DNA of 64,000 nt from UBA7236 sp964463165. Its GTDB lineage: Bacteria > Bacteroidota > Bacteroidia > Chitinophagales > BACL12. The notes beneath the pieces are model-generated. The model was given only the letters and a program-made list of their open reading frames with translations. It searched no databases and was not told the DNA's origin. The position numbers were made by a program, and so were the translations under genes. The stretch is from positions 42,451 through 106,450 of the forward strand of contig CAYXBK010000015.1 in assembly GCA_964463165.1 (NCBI GenBank), read 5' to 3'. This document shows, piece by piece, positions 25,514 through 34,602 of this stretch (position 1 is its first letter; each line of letters begins with the position of its first letter).

Positions 25514-27505
25514 TTAATCAGGAATAATCAGCTTTACCGTAAATTGTTTTTCGTCCTTCACAATTGAAAATATATATACGCCTGGAGTTAAGGATACCGG
25601 TATAAATTTTTCCTTTGAGGTAATTAATCCATCACAAATTTTCCTGCCGCTCATATCATATAAATAAAAATCAAATGGTTCACCATATTCCTGATTCAGG
25701 TTTACAAATATATTTCCGTTATAATATGTGATAAGCTGAGAAAAGATGGCAGGATCAGCGACAGAAACCAATGTTTCAAGATCAACATCATTTGATCTGT
25801 CAGAAAGCTGATCAACTGTGCCAAATTCGTTTTTGATAATCAGCACGTATGCAAAATAAGGCCCGCCAGGTTCAATCGTATCACCCTCAACAGTAATGAG
25901 GTTTTCATCACCATTAAAAACTATATTTTCTCCTGTCGGTAAAATCGTGTAATAATTGGAAGCTGGAATTGAGAGTGCATCATCAACATTAAATCCGACG
26001 GCAAGCGCCCCCGGTTCCAAAAAATAAATCCTGTATTCTGTAACAGCCTTTTCAACGGTAGCCATATCGAATGATAATTTTAGATCCCGTCCGTCGCCGA
26101 AATCACTGATATCCTCCAGTACAAGATCTGTCGGCACAGGTGTTTCAATTTCTATCGTCTCAAGCAGTGTCGGAATTGAAAGTACAGAATAAGCTGCAGA
26201 AATACTATCGGCAACACTGAGACTTATGGCGATATATTTTCCTACTGTAATCACATCACCATCTGTATCCCTGGCAGCAGCACCGGCAGGAAATGAAACA
26301 AATTCCGTTGCGGTTGATACATTAAAATAATTCCCGGGCAATACATTCAGAGCCGTGGTGGTTGTAAAGCCCGGAATGCTTTCTTCCTTAACAAGCATAA
26401 CACGATACTCGAGTATACCTTTTTTATTGAGAGGTGCTGTAAAATTTAATTTTATATCGGCACCATTTCCATAATTATGCAAATCTGTCAGGGTGATAAT
26501 CCCGGGTGCAATTGAATCTGATAAAATAATTGTTCCTGATGGCAATGAAAGTGAATCTTCGAAACCAACATTCATTTTCTGTAAAATAAATAACCGGTAA
26601 TTTATTCCGTTGCCGACTGGATCGCCATCACTGTCGCGGGAAAGTGAATTAAAAGTTGAAATATATTCATCACTTCCATCGGCTGGTATTTCTATATATT
26701 GATCTGCAGAAAGTAATGCTGCATCATCAATTGTAAAATCATCTGCAACATCATCCTTTACACAGATTGCCCGGTAAGTATTGATATTTGCTGCATCTGC
26801 CGGCGCATTAAATCCAAAATGGAGATCATCGCCCGTTCCTGTGATATCTCCGTCTTTTACAAATTTCCATGTAATGTCCGCAAAAGAATAAAACGTTTCG
26901 ATTGGTGTTACCGGCGTTGCATCAAATGCAAAATCTTTAATAATTAATTTATAGTCATCAACTACGGAGCAGCGAATCCATCCATAATGCAATAATCCTT
27001 CACCATCCCAAAAACGAAGGCCCAGGAATTTATCTTCCGTATCAGGGAACCAGTTTCCTGCGCCACCGCCGCCAAAATAATTACTGACAATAAATGCAAT
27101 TTCGCCCTGGTAATAAAAATTAAAATCCGACTCATTAATCATCACATTGACATTTAATGCATAAGGCGCAGTAAATGTTGTTGAACACGAACTGCATAAT
27201 CCAGTCCAGAAAGTGCTGGCAGCAATTTTATCATTAATTCCAATTCCCTGAACCTCGATATTATTAGAAAATGCAGTTTCACTCATCCACCATGATGAAG
27301 TTGTAAAAAAAGATGCTTTAGTAAACCAGAAATCCGGCGCACCATCATTGTCCATATCCAGCAGGAATTCATCTCCGTTAAATTCCAATACGGTATCAGG
27401 ATCTATATCATTATAGTAAACCTGACCAGATATTTCCTGGAAACCTAAAAAGTTTACGGCCAGTGCCGAATAAGATATAAGCTTATTTCGTGATTGATTA
27501 TTCAT
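25514..27505 (-). CDS. T9SS-sorted secreted protein, 663 residues
   Basis: The N-terminus (MNNQSRNKLISYSALAVNFLG) followed by QVYYNDIDPDTVLEF matches a Bacteroidota secreted family in which a DIDPD segment begins the mature protein. The first 200 residues describe a compact beta domain (LDMDNDGAPDFWF, GWIRCSVVDDYKLIIKDFAFD). Four Fn3-like repeats then follow, each ending in ADGSD / AGAAARDTDGD / TGENIVFNGDEN-type turns. The C-terminus is a T9SS type A domain (FVNLNQEYGEPFDFYLYDMSGRKICDG). Function is unknown. ATG 27505 is preferred over the upstream Met at 27538. Confidence 0.75.
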   Translation of the reverse strand: MNNQSRNKLISYSALAVNFLGFQEISGQVYYNDIDPDTVLEFNGDEFLLDMDNDGAPDFWFTKASFFTTSSWWMSETAFSNNIEVQGIGINDKIAASTFWTGLCSSCSTTFTAPYALNVNVMINESDFNFYYQGEIAFIVSNYFGGGGAGNWFPDTEDKFLGLRFWDGEGLLHYGWIRCSVVDDYKLIIKDFAFDATPVTPIETFYSFADITWKFVKDGDITGTGDDLHFGFNAPADAANINTYRAICVKDDVADDFTIDDAALLSADQYIEIPADGSDEYISTFNSLSRDSDGDPVGNGINYRLFILQKMNVGFEDSLSLPSGTIILSDSIAPGIITLTDLHNYGNGADIKLNFTAPLNKKGILEYRVMLVKEESIPGFTTTTALNVLPGNYFNVSTATEFVSFPAGAAARDTDGDVITVGKYIAISLSVADSISAAYSVLSIPTLLETIEIETPVPTDLVLEDISDFGDGRDLKLSFDMATVEKAVTEYRIYFLEPGALAVGFNVDDALSIPASNYYTILPTGENIVFNGDENLITVEGDTIEPGGPYFAYVLIIKNEFGTVDQLSDRSNDVDLETLVSVADPAIFSQLITYYNGNIFVNLNQEYGEPFDFYLYDMSGRKICDGLITSKEKFIPVSLTPGVYIFSIVKDEKQFTVKLIIPD

Positions 27506-27859
27506 GGGTTTAGTTGATATTTTGAACGATGGGTGCAATTCAAACTTACATTAATTCAAACAATAACACAAATGCTTTTTAGTGAAGCAACACGATTCAA
27601 TGGTGAAACAGCTCGTTAAATGAGTGATGGGTTTGTCCTCAGATTTTGTAATCACCAATCCGCTTGTAATTTGAATTATTCCTTCGTGGCAAAAGATTGC
27701 TTCGTTGTGCCTCCCTGCCGGCCGACGCTCAGACCCGTGCTGCGGCAGGCGGGCTCGCAATGACTTTTGCTAGAGATGGCTGCGAGAGATTTGTTGTGTC
27801 ACCTAGTCTTGCGTCAGCCGTTTAATGTTCCTTATTCCTTGTTCAATATTGGATATTCA
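27506..27859. other. Intergenic region with nested repeat elements
   Basis: I see no gene in these 354 bp. A dispersed-repeat-like sequence (agattgcttcgttgtgcctc at 27694-27713 and ctcgcaatgac at 27754-27764) is interrupted by a 40-bp GC-rich element. The rest is unremarkable AT-rich spacer before the T9SS cargo gene promoter. Confidence 0.6.
27714..27753. repeat. 40-bp GC-rich element, copy 1
   Basis: This element starts cctgccggccgac and ends gctgcggcaggcggg. Its ends contain the 7-bp inverted repeat cctgccg/cggcagg. It aligns without gaps to 29147-29186 (31 of 40 identical by my count, with the differences mostly in the middle). It sits inside another repeat-like sequence. Confidence 0.7.
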
Positions 27860-28021
27860 TCACCATTTCAACCGCTTCCACCACGGCCTCTTTCTTTTTT
27901 CGGGCGGGATTTCCGCTTGCTGCATTTTATATTTTTTATATCCGAATACAAAAATGATGATGAGTGCGGCGATGACCGGAAGAATTTCAAGAAAATATAA
28001 AAAGAAAGCGATGGCACTCAA
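27860..28021 (-). CDS. Small single-span membrane protein
   Basis: A 53-residue frame with TTG start one base past the peptidase stop codon. It has one strong transmembrane helix (FLEILPVIAALIIIFVFGYKK, split here as FLEILPVIAAL and IIIFVFG) and a basic tail (PPEKRKRPWWKRLKW). The positive tail after the helix predicts an N-out, C-in orientation. The tight spacing suggests translational coupling with the M42 peptidase. It could be a chance frame, but the clean helix and Trp/Lys tail are typical of small membrane proteins. Confidence 0.55.
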   Translation of the reverse strand: MSAIAFFLYFLEILPVIAALIIIFVFGYKKYKMQQAEIPPEKRKRPWWKRLKW

Positions 28022-28022
28022 A

Positions 28023-29111
28023 TCAAAAATATTTAAAGCTGGTACCTGATTTTAATTGCAATAATGTTTCATAAATTAATTTGATAACATTCTCCACGTC
28101 ATCGCGGTGCGCAGATTCGACAGTTGTATGCATATAACGCAAAGGCAATGCAACAAGGCAGCTTGGTATGCCGCTTCCTGCGTATGCAAATGCATCTGTG
28201 TCTGTTCCTGTTGAACGTGATGCAACATCCCGCTGCCAGGGGATTTTATTTTTATCCGCCGTTGCCATAACCATTTTCAATAAATTATTATGAACGGCAG
28301 GGCCACGTGTTAATGCAGGGCCGCGACCTAATTTCAAATCACCTTCAAGATTTTTGGAGATCATCGGTGTATTTGAATCATGTGTTACATCCGTAATAAT
28401 TGCAACATCTGGTTTGATGCGATGCGCCATCATTTGTGCACCACGCAAACCCACTTCTTCCTGCACGCTGTTCACGATATATAAACCGAATGGTAATTTC
28501 TTTTTATTTTCTTTTAATAATCTCGCCACCTGTGCGATCATAAATCCGCCGATGCGGTTATCAAGTGCACGACCAACAAATATATTCTCATTCAGCATCA
28601 TGAAATCATCATCGAATGTGAGCGGATCACCGACATGCACACCCAATTTTTCAACTTCTTTTTTTGATGTGCATCCGCAATCGATAAATAAATTTTTAAT
28701 ATCCGGTGTATCTTCTTTACCACTTAATCGTGTATGAATTGCCGGCCATCCGAAAACCGCTTTTACAATTCCTTTTTCGGTATGAATATTTACACGTTTG
28801 CTCGGTGCAATAATATGATCACTTCCGCCGATACGCTCTACATAAATAAATCCGTCTTCGGTTATAAAATGAACGGCCCATCCGATTTCATCGGCATGTG
28901 CTTCGAGCACAACTTTATATTCCGCTTTCGGATTAATTACCGCTGCAACGCTGCCGTAATTATCCGTGAAATATTCATCACAATATTTCTCCATGTATTT
29001 TAACCAGATCTTTTGACCGGCTGCTTCATAACCTGTGGGAGAAGGATTGTTAATGTAATTTCTTAGAAATTCAATTTCGGGATTGCCGAGGATATGTTTT
29101 TTGGTACTCAT
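28023..29111 (-). CDS. M42-family metallo-aminopeptidase
   Basis: A 362-residue cytoplasmic aminopeptidase of the M42 (glutamyl aminopeptidase/TET, FrvX-like) family. Metal-site and catalytic motifs are present: VVLEAHADEIGW (His and Asp near residues 71-73), FVGRALDNRIGGF (Asp near 183), SVQEEVGLRGA (the Glu-Glu pair near 215-216), and a C-terminal HTTVESAHRDDV segment with the last His ligand. M42 enzymes form dodecameric tetrahedral shells that degrade peptides. The 5' side holds a repeat region and the 3' side a small membrane-protein frame. Confidence 0.93.
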   Translation of the reverse strand: MSTKKHILGNPEIEFLRNYINNPSPTGYEAAGQKIWLKYMEKYCDEYFTDNYGSVAAVINPKAEYKVVLEAHADEIGWAVHFITEDGFIYVERIGGSDHIIAPSKRVNIHTEKGIVKAVFGWPAIHTRLSGKEDTPDIKNLFIDCGCTSKKEVEKLGVHVGDPLTFDDDFMMLNENIFVGRALDNRIGGFMIAQVARLLKENKKKLPFGLYIVNSVQEEVGLRGAQMMAHRIKPDVAIITDVTHDSNTPMISKNLEGDLKLGRGPALTRGPAVHNNLLKMVMATADKNKIPWQRDVASRSTGTDTDAFAYAGSGIPSCLVALPLRYMHTTVESAHRDDVENVIKLIYETLLQLKSGTSFKYF

Positions 29112-29122
29112 CTTTTTAAAAT

Positions 29123-29288
29123 AATTGCGAATTTCGAATTTGGAATCCTGTCCGCCGACGCCAGGCCATGCGCTGCGGCAGGCGGGTGCGAATTGAAATC
29201 TGATTTGTTGAATTAGCTAATTACTAAATATATTAATTTTATCATCAATTTTAAATTCGCAATTTTGCTCAATTCAAAATTCGCAATT
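29123..29288. repeat. AATTCGCAATT word array split by a GC-rich element
   Basis: Words such as aattgcgaatttcgaattt (29123-29141), gcgaattg (29188-29195) and aattcgcaattttgctcaa (29254-29272), then aattcgcaatt (29278-29288), recur across the gap. The last word touches the pccB-like stop codon directly. The 40-bp GC-rich element lies inside the array. Confidence 0.6.
29147..29186. repeat. 40-bp GC-rich element, copy 2
   Basis: This element starts cctgtccgccgac and ends gctgcggcaggcggg, with the same length and the same ends as 27714-27753. It interrupts the AATTCG-type word array between the M42 peptidase and carboxylase genes. Confidence 0.7.
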
Positions 29289-30830
29289 CTATAGGGGGAT
29301 GTTTCCATGTTTTTTCTTCGGCAACACCGCCACTTTATTCTGTAACATTTCAAAAGCACGCATTACTTTGATCCTTGTATTTTCAGGCATAATCACTTCA
29401 TCCACAAAACCCCTGAAAGCAGCACGGTACGGATCAGCAAATTTCTGCGTATACTCATCGATCTTCTCCTGCAATTTTGCTTCTTTATTTTCGGCTTCGT
29501 CAATTTCTTTTTTGAAAATAATTTCTGCAGCTCCCTTCGGTCCCATCACCGCAATTTCAGCAGTTGGCCATGCATAATTCATGTCGGCACCAATATGTTT
29601 GCTGTTCATCACATCGTAGGCACCACCATATGCTTTTCTCGTGATCACGGTAATTCTTGGAACGGTGGCTTCACTGAATGCAAATAATAATTTTGCGCCG
29701 TTTGTAATAATACCTCTCCATTCCTGATCTGTTCCCGGCAAAAATCCCGGCACATCTTCAAAAACCAATAACGGAATATTAAAGCAATCGCAAAATCTTA
29801 CAAACCTTGCCGCTTTTCTACTGGCTTCGATATCAAGCACGCCGGCAAGAATGGCAGGTTGATTTGCAACAATGCCGGTACTTTTTCCGCCGATCAGTGA
29901 AAATCCGACAACAATATTTTCTGCATAATATTCATGCACTTCAAAGAATGAATTTTCATCCACCACCTGATTAATTACATCACGTATATCGTAAGGTTGA
30001 TTCGGATTGTCGGGAATAATTGTATTTAATGCGGGACGAACTTCATTTGTTTCATGATAAGGATATGCCGGTGCATCTTCTTCACAATTTTGAGGAATAT
30101 ATTTTAAAAGCGTTTTTATTTTCTGAATACAATCCACACCATTTTTTGCAGCAAAATGTGCAACGCCGCTTTTCGATGCATGTGTCATCGCACCTCCCAA
30201 TTCTTCGCTGGTCACTTCTTCATGCGTAACGGTTTTCACCACATTCGGGCCGGTCACGAACATATAAGATGTTTTTTCGACCATGAGAATGAAGTCTGTG
30301 ATGGCGGGAGAATAAACGGCTCCGCCGGCGCAGGGTCCCATGATCGCACTGATCTGCGGAATCACACCGCTTGCAAGCGTATTTCTGTAAAAAAGGTCGG
30401 CATAACCGGCAAGTGAATTCACACCTTCCTGAATGCGGGCGCCACCTGAATCATTCAAACCGATGACAGGAACACCATTTTGCATTGCAAGATCCATGAT
30501 GCGGCAAATTTTTTCGGCATTTGTTTCTGAAAGCGACCCACCGAAAACCGTAAAATCCTGGGCAAAAACATAAATAGCACGTCCGTTCACTTTTCCATAA
30601 CCTGTTACAACACCATCTCCGTAAAATTTTTGTTTTTCCATCCCGAAGTCGAAACTTCTGTGCGCCACCATTTCACCGATCTCCTCGAAAGTGCCTTCAT
30701 CCATCAGCAAATGAACACGCTCACGGGCGGTGAGTTTGCCCTTTGCATGCTGCGATTCGATCCTTGCCTTACCACCACCTTCGAGTGCCTTGGCTTTTAA
30801 TTCTCTCAGTAATTTAATCTTGTCTTCCAC
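29289..30830 (-). CDS. Acyl-CoA carboxylase beta subunit (propionyl-CoA type)
   Basis: A 513-residue carboxyltransferase subunit, full length for PccB/MmdA-type proteins, which moves CO2 from biotin to propionyl-CoA or a related acyl-CoA. Landmarks are GKLTARERVHLLMDEGTFEE near residue 30, the first oxyanion region GGARIQEGVNSLAGYADLF near 128-146, GPCAGGAVYSP near 163-173, and the second-domain PLLVFEDVPGFLPGTDQEW and AYGGAYDVM segments. The biotin carboxylase subunit is not adjacent. Odd-chain fatty acid, valine and isoleucine breakdown or methylmalonyl-CoA formation are the likely roles. Confidence 0.95.
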   Translation of the reverse strand: MEDKIKLLRELKAKALEGGGKARIESQHAKGKLTARERVHLLMDEGTFEEIGEMVAHRSFDFGMEKQKFYGDGVVTGYGKVNGRAIYVFAQDFTVFGGSLSETNAEKICRIMDLAMQNGVPVIGLNDSGGARIQEGVNSLAGYADLFYRNTLASGVIPQISAIMGPCAGGAVYSPAITDFILMVEKTSYMFVTGPNVVKTVTHEEVTSEELGGAMTHASKSGVAHFAAKNGVDCIQKIKTLLKYIPQNCEEDAPAYPYHETNEVRPALNTIIPDNPNQPYDIRDVINQVVDENSFFEVHEYYAENIVVGFSLIGGKSTGIVANQPAILAGVLDIEASRKAARFVRFCDCFNIPLLVFEDVPGFLPGTDQEWRGIITNGAKLLFAFSEATVPRITVITRKAYGGAYDVMNSKHIGADMNYAWPTAEIAVMGPKGAAEIIFKKEIDEAENKEAKLQEKIDEYTQKFADPYRAAFRGFVDEVIMPENTRIKVMRAFEMLQNKVAVLPKKKHGNIPL

Positions 30831-31011
30831 GTTTATTGGATATATAGCTCAAATGAAAGCGGAAAAATACTAAACCTTCCACGTTTTTTCATTGACAGAA
30901 ATGAACCTTGTGAGAAAACCTCAGTTATAGATTTTGAACCTGGATATGTTATATTCCGTTAATTTCCTATTCTGATTTAAACCGGGCGTCGATCGCGAAA
31001 TCATATTTAGG

Positions 31012-31019
31012 TATTTTTG
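31012..31019 (+). promoter_or_regulatory. -7 box of TonB receptor gene
   Basis: TATTTTTG matches TAnnTTTG and lies 20 nt before the ATG at 31040, giving a short leader of about 15 nt. The 209-bp gap to the carboxylase gene holds divergent promoters. Confidence 0.4.
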
Positions 31020-31039
31020 TAAACGCTAAGCCACAGTTA

Positions 31040-33469
31040 ATGAAAAAATTATTTATCCTCCCCGTGAATTTATTTTTTGTGATTGCTACTTACGCCCAGA
31101 CAAAAGTGGGTGGTATTGTGATGGATGGATCCACAAAAACACCAATTGAATTTGCTGCAGTTACGATATTAAAACCCGGCGACTCACTGATCATTACCGG
31201 TGCAATTACCGACAATGAAGGAAAATTTCTGCTCACAGATATTAATCCCGGTACATATACGCTTCGTGTAAATTTTCTTGGCTATGATGATGCCGAAAAA
31301 AATATTGAGGTTGCTGCAGGTGCACCTTTTGTCGGGACCGGCCCCATAATGATGCAGCAGGGCACTTCGAATTTAGATGCGGTGAATATCACGGCGGATA
31401 AATCATATTTTCAAAACAGCATTGATAAAAAAGTGTATAATATCGAAAAGGATATTGTTGCATCAGGTGGCAATGCATCCGATGCACTGCAAACAATTCC
31501 GTCTGTTTCAATTGACATTGACGGAAATATCAGTTTAAGAGGCAGCCAGGGCGTTGTGATTTTTATTGATGGAAAACCTTCCGGCATTGTGGGTTCAAAT
31601 ATGAATGCCATCCTTGAACAGATCCCTGCAGCAAATATTGAAAGTATCGAAGTGGTAACAAATCCATCTGCACGTTATGATGCCGAAGGCAGTTCGGGTA
31701 TTATCAATATTGTGATGAAGAAAAATAAAAAAGTAGGATTGAATGGAAATATAATGGCTGGTGTAACCACATCTCCGAAATATGAAACAGGCCTTTCTCT
31801 AAATTACAGGAATAATAAAATCAATATTTATACAAATTACAGTTTATCACATGATGAACGAAGCGGATACGGTGAAAATTTCCGCAAGACATTTGAAGAA
31901 GATACAACGTATTATTTTTCTTCGCTGAGCGACAACCTGAATACGGGCCTGACGAATATGCTGCGTGGCGGAATTGATTTTTATCTGAATGAAAAAAATA
32001 CGATCGGGTTTACGGGTTCTTTTATGAAAAACAATTCAGACCGGAATGATGATGTGCACTATGCATTTCTGAATGAAGATTCAGTGCTCACTTCAACGAG
32101 CGACCGTTTAACCGCAAGTGAAACCGACGGAATGAATTATACCGCAGGAATAAATTACCGTAAAATATTTTCTTCCCCAAAACATGTATTAACTGCCGAC
32201 GGGTATTATTCATACGGAAATATGGATGATATCAGTAATTATGATGAACGGTTTTTTGATCCTTTACTTGTGCCGGTCGGATTGCCGTTGCTGCAAACAA
32301 TTTCAAAACCGGGCACGAATAAAGATGCAAGTGCACAGATGGATTATGTGCAGCCTTTTAAAAATGGAAATCAATTTGAAACCGGTTTGAAATATTCGAA
32401 AGAAATAAAAGACAATACCATTTATTCTGAAACATTCAGTGAAATTGAAAATGATTGGTTTCCCGACGATTCGATAAACAATCAGTTTATTTATGATGAA
32501 GATATTTTTGCCGCTTACGTGATCTGGAATTCAAGTATTGATAAATTCGGATATCAGATTGGATTGCGTGCCGAACAAACCTATACAAATTCAAATCTTG
32601 TCACCACCGACGAATATTACGAACATAATTATTTCGGACTCTTTCCAAGTGCGCATGTTGCTTATAAATTCAATGAAGAAACCGAATTATCATTAAGCTA
32701 CAGCCGTCGAATCGACCGTCCGAATTCATGGTTTTTAAATCCATTCCCTGATTATGGCGACCCTTACAGCCTGCGCATGGGTAATCCATTTCTTGAACCG
32801 GAATATGAAAATTCATACGATCTTGAATTTGCAAAATCATTTAAAAAACATTCGTACAGCGGATCCATTTATTATCACCAGACACTCAATGAAATTTCTC
32901 CTTATACCATTATCGATTCAAACGGAATTTCGCTCATGACTTTCCAGAATTATAATAATGAAGAGAAATACGGAGTGGAGGTCATTTCAAAAAATGAATT
33001 TTATAAATGGTGGAATATGACCAGCACGTTTAATTTCAATCAGACTCTGGTAGATGCACAAAATCTGGAAACAGGATTGACAAATTCAACATTTAATTAT
33101 ACGATCCGTGTAATGTCGTTTTTCCAGGTATTGAAACAAACTGCGTTACAACTCACATTTAATTATTCGACACCATGGACATTTGCGCAAGGTGAATCCG
33201 AACCGGTGTATTTTCTGGATGCGGGTATCAAATCCGATTTTTTTCAAAACAGATTAAGTGTGAATCTCACTTTCAGCGATATTTTCGATACGAGAATATG
33301 GCAGGGTTATTCAGATGGTATTAATTTCCATTCCGATTATTCCCGCAAACGTGAATCGCAAATAGCAGGATTAAAGCTCACGTATAAATTCGGCCAGCAG
33401 GATGCTTTCAGAAAAAAAGGCGGAAGAATGGACGAGAATTATGATGGCGGCGGGTTTGATATGTTTTGA
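31040..33469 (+). CDS. TonB-dependent receptor-like outer membrane protein
   Basis: An 809-residue outer membrane protein with a signal peptide (FILPVNLFFVIATYAQ), a CarboxypepD_reg-like domain (VGGIVMDGSTKTPIEFAAVTI, TDNEGKFLLTDINPGTYTL, residues 23-95), a TonB plug (DALQTIPSVSIDIDGNISLRGSQGVVIFIDGKP, ending NPSARYDAEGSSGIINIVMKK), and a C-terminal barrel of the OMP_b-brl_3 family (residues 370-790, SLSYSRRIDRPNSWFLNPFPDYGDPYSLRMGNP). This family lacks a SusD partner and imports an unknown ligand. It ends in RMDENYDGGGFDMF rather than a typical barrel-final Phe strand. Confidence 0.9.
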   Translation: MKKLFILPVNLFFVIATYAQTKVGGIVMDGSTKTPIEFAAVTILKPGDSLIITGAITDNEGKFLLTDINPGTYTLRVNFLGYDDAEKNIEVAAGAPFVGTGPIMMQQGTSNLDAVNITADKSYFQNSIDKKVYNIEKDIVASGGNASDALQTIPSVSIDIDGNISLRGSQGVVIFIDGKPSGIVGSNMNAILEQIPAANIESIEVVTNPSARYDAEGSSGIINIVMKKNKKVGLNGNIMAGVTTSPKYETGLSLNYRNNKINIYTNYSLSHDERSGYGENFRKTFEEDTTYYFSSLSDNLNTGLTNMLRGGIDFYLNEKNTIGFTGSFMKNNSDRNDDVHYAFLNEDSVLTSTSDRLTASETDGMNYTAGINYRKIFSSPKHVLTADGYYSYGNMDDISNYDERFFDPLLVPVGLPLLQTISKPGTNKDASAQMDYVQPFKNGNQFETGLKYSKEIKDNTIYSETFSEIENDWFPDDSINNQFIYDEDIFAAYVIWNSSIDKFGYQIGLRAEQTYTNSNLVTTDEYYEHNYFGLFPSAHVAYKFNEETELSLSYSRRIDRPNSWFLNPFPDYGDPYSLRMGNPFLEPEYENSYDLEFAKSFKKHSYSGSIYYHQTLNEISPYTIIDSNGISLMTFQNYNNEEKYGVEVISKNEFYKWWNMTSTFNFNQTLVDAQNLETGLTNSTFNYTIRVMSFFQVLKQTALQLTFNYSTPWTFAQGESEPVYFLDAGIKSDFFQNRLSVNLTFSDIFDTRIWQGYSDGINFHSDYSRKRESQIAGLKLTYKFGQQDAFRKKGGRMDENYDGGGFDMF

Positions 33470-33474
33470 GATAT

Positions 33475-33603
33475 AGGCCACTGGCTACTGGCCGCTGGCT
33501 GCTGGCTTGTAAATAGTAACTAGTAACTAGTATCTAGTGGCTAGTGGCTAGCAGCCAGTAGCCAGTAGCCAGCAGCTAGCGGCTAGTGGCCAGCAGCCAG
33601 CAG
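33475..33603. repeat. Inverted word array between convergent genes
   Basis: Left words (ggctactggccgctggctg, from 33484) and right words (gccagtagccagtagccag, from 33554) are near reverse complements. A centre of agtaactagtaactagta repeats lies between them. The array begins 5 nt after the receptor stop codon and runs through the last codons of ferrochelatase, supplying its TAG stop. It could fold as one long hairpin and act as a two-way terminator. Confidence 0.8.
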
Positions 33604-34602
33604 ATCCACCAAACAATCCACAAACAACTCACTATCATTCAAACTCTCCACCAACGTAATTTTCTCACCGCCTTTGGATTTGAAAATTTCATTGTACTCC
33701 TCACCTATTTCATATAAAGTTTCGAGACAATCGGCTACAAATGCCGGACTGAAAGCAAGTATTTTTTTTACACCTTTTTTTGCAAGTTCATCTATCACGA
33801 AATCAGAATAGGGTTTAATCCAGGGTGTTTTCCCGAGCCGCGATTGAAAACAAACAGTATATTTTTCTGCAGGAATATTTAATTGGGTCGCAATTAATCT
33901 TGCAGTATCAAAACATTGTGCACGATAGCAAAGCTGATTTTTTTCGTGCAGCATATCGCAGCATGATTCGGTCAAACAATTATTTTGGGGAATGGATTTT
34001 GAAATTTGCCGTTCCGGCAATCCGTGGAAACTGAATAAAATATGGTCGTAATTTTCCGGCTGATGTTTTTTCCCGATTTCAGCGAATGCATTAATAAATA
34101 ACGGATGATTATGAAAACTTCCGGTAAAATGTATTTCGGGAATTGCAAGCCAGTTTTTTGTAATCTCCATTACTTTGTCGATCACCGAACCGTTGCTTGC
34201 GGATGCATATTGCGGGAAAAGCGGAACAATAATAAATCTGCCGCAATTCTGATTGCGCAATGTATTTAATCCTTTTTCTATCGAAGGACTTTGATAGCGC
34301 ATTGCAAGTTCAACGAGATAATCTCCGCCTAATTTATTTTGCAATTTTGCTTTTAACAGTTCGCTGTAAACCAGCAGGGGCGACCCTTTGTCTGTCCATA
34401 TTTTTTTATACAAAGCGGCAGATTTTGGCGCACGGAAAGGTGCAATGATCCCACGCACCAATAAATTTCGTTGGAATGCGGGAATATCAATCACCCTTTT
34501 ATCCATTAAAAATTCGACGAGGTATTTTCTTACATCCGCAACTGCCGGAGAATCCGGAGTGCCCAGGTTGACCAGCAGTATACCTGTTTTAGATCGGTTC
34601 AT
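33583..34602 (-). CDS. hemH: Ferrochelatase
   Basis: A 339-residue ferrochelatase, the last step of protoheme synthesis (Fe2+ insertion into protoporphyrin IX, or into coproporphyrin in other lineages). The motifs are GILLVNLGTPDSP at the N-terminus, FPQYASAS near residue 130, HILFSFHGLPERQ near residues 187-199 with the catalytic His, and PAFVADCLETLYEIGEEY with the conserved Glu near 291-308. Several Cys (NNCLTESCCDMLHEKNQLCYRAQC) could carry an Fe-S cluster. The last codons lie within a repeat array, so the C-terminus (LLAAGH) may not be ancestral. Confidence 0.95.
   Translation of the reverse strand: MNRSKTGILLVNLGTPDSPAVADVRKYLVEFLMDKRVIDIPAFQRNLLVRGIIAPFRAPKSAALYKKIWTDKGSPLLVYSELLKAKLQNKLGGDYLVELAMRYQSPSIEKGLNTLRNQNCGRFIIVPLFPQYASASNGSVIDKVMEITKNWLAIPEIHFTGSFHNHPLFINAFAEIGKKHQPENYDHILFSFHGLPERQISKSIPQNNCLTESCCDMLHEKNQLCYRAQCFDTARLIATQLNIPAEKYTVCFQSRLGKTPWIKPYSDFVIDELAKKGVKKILAFSPAFVADCLETLYEIGEEYNEIFKSKGGEKITLVESLNDSELFVDCLVDLLAAGH

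Noticed and set aside
27551..28049. Frames of 69-77 residues on both strands across the repeat region
   Set aside because: They read through repeat elements and show no protein-like composition, apart from the 53-residue membrane frame that is reported.
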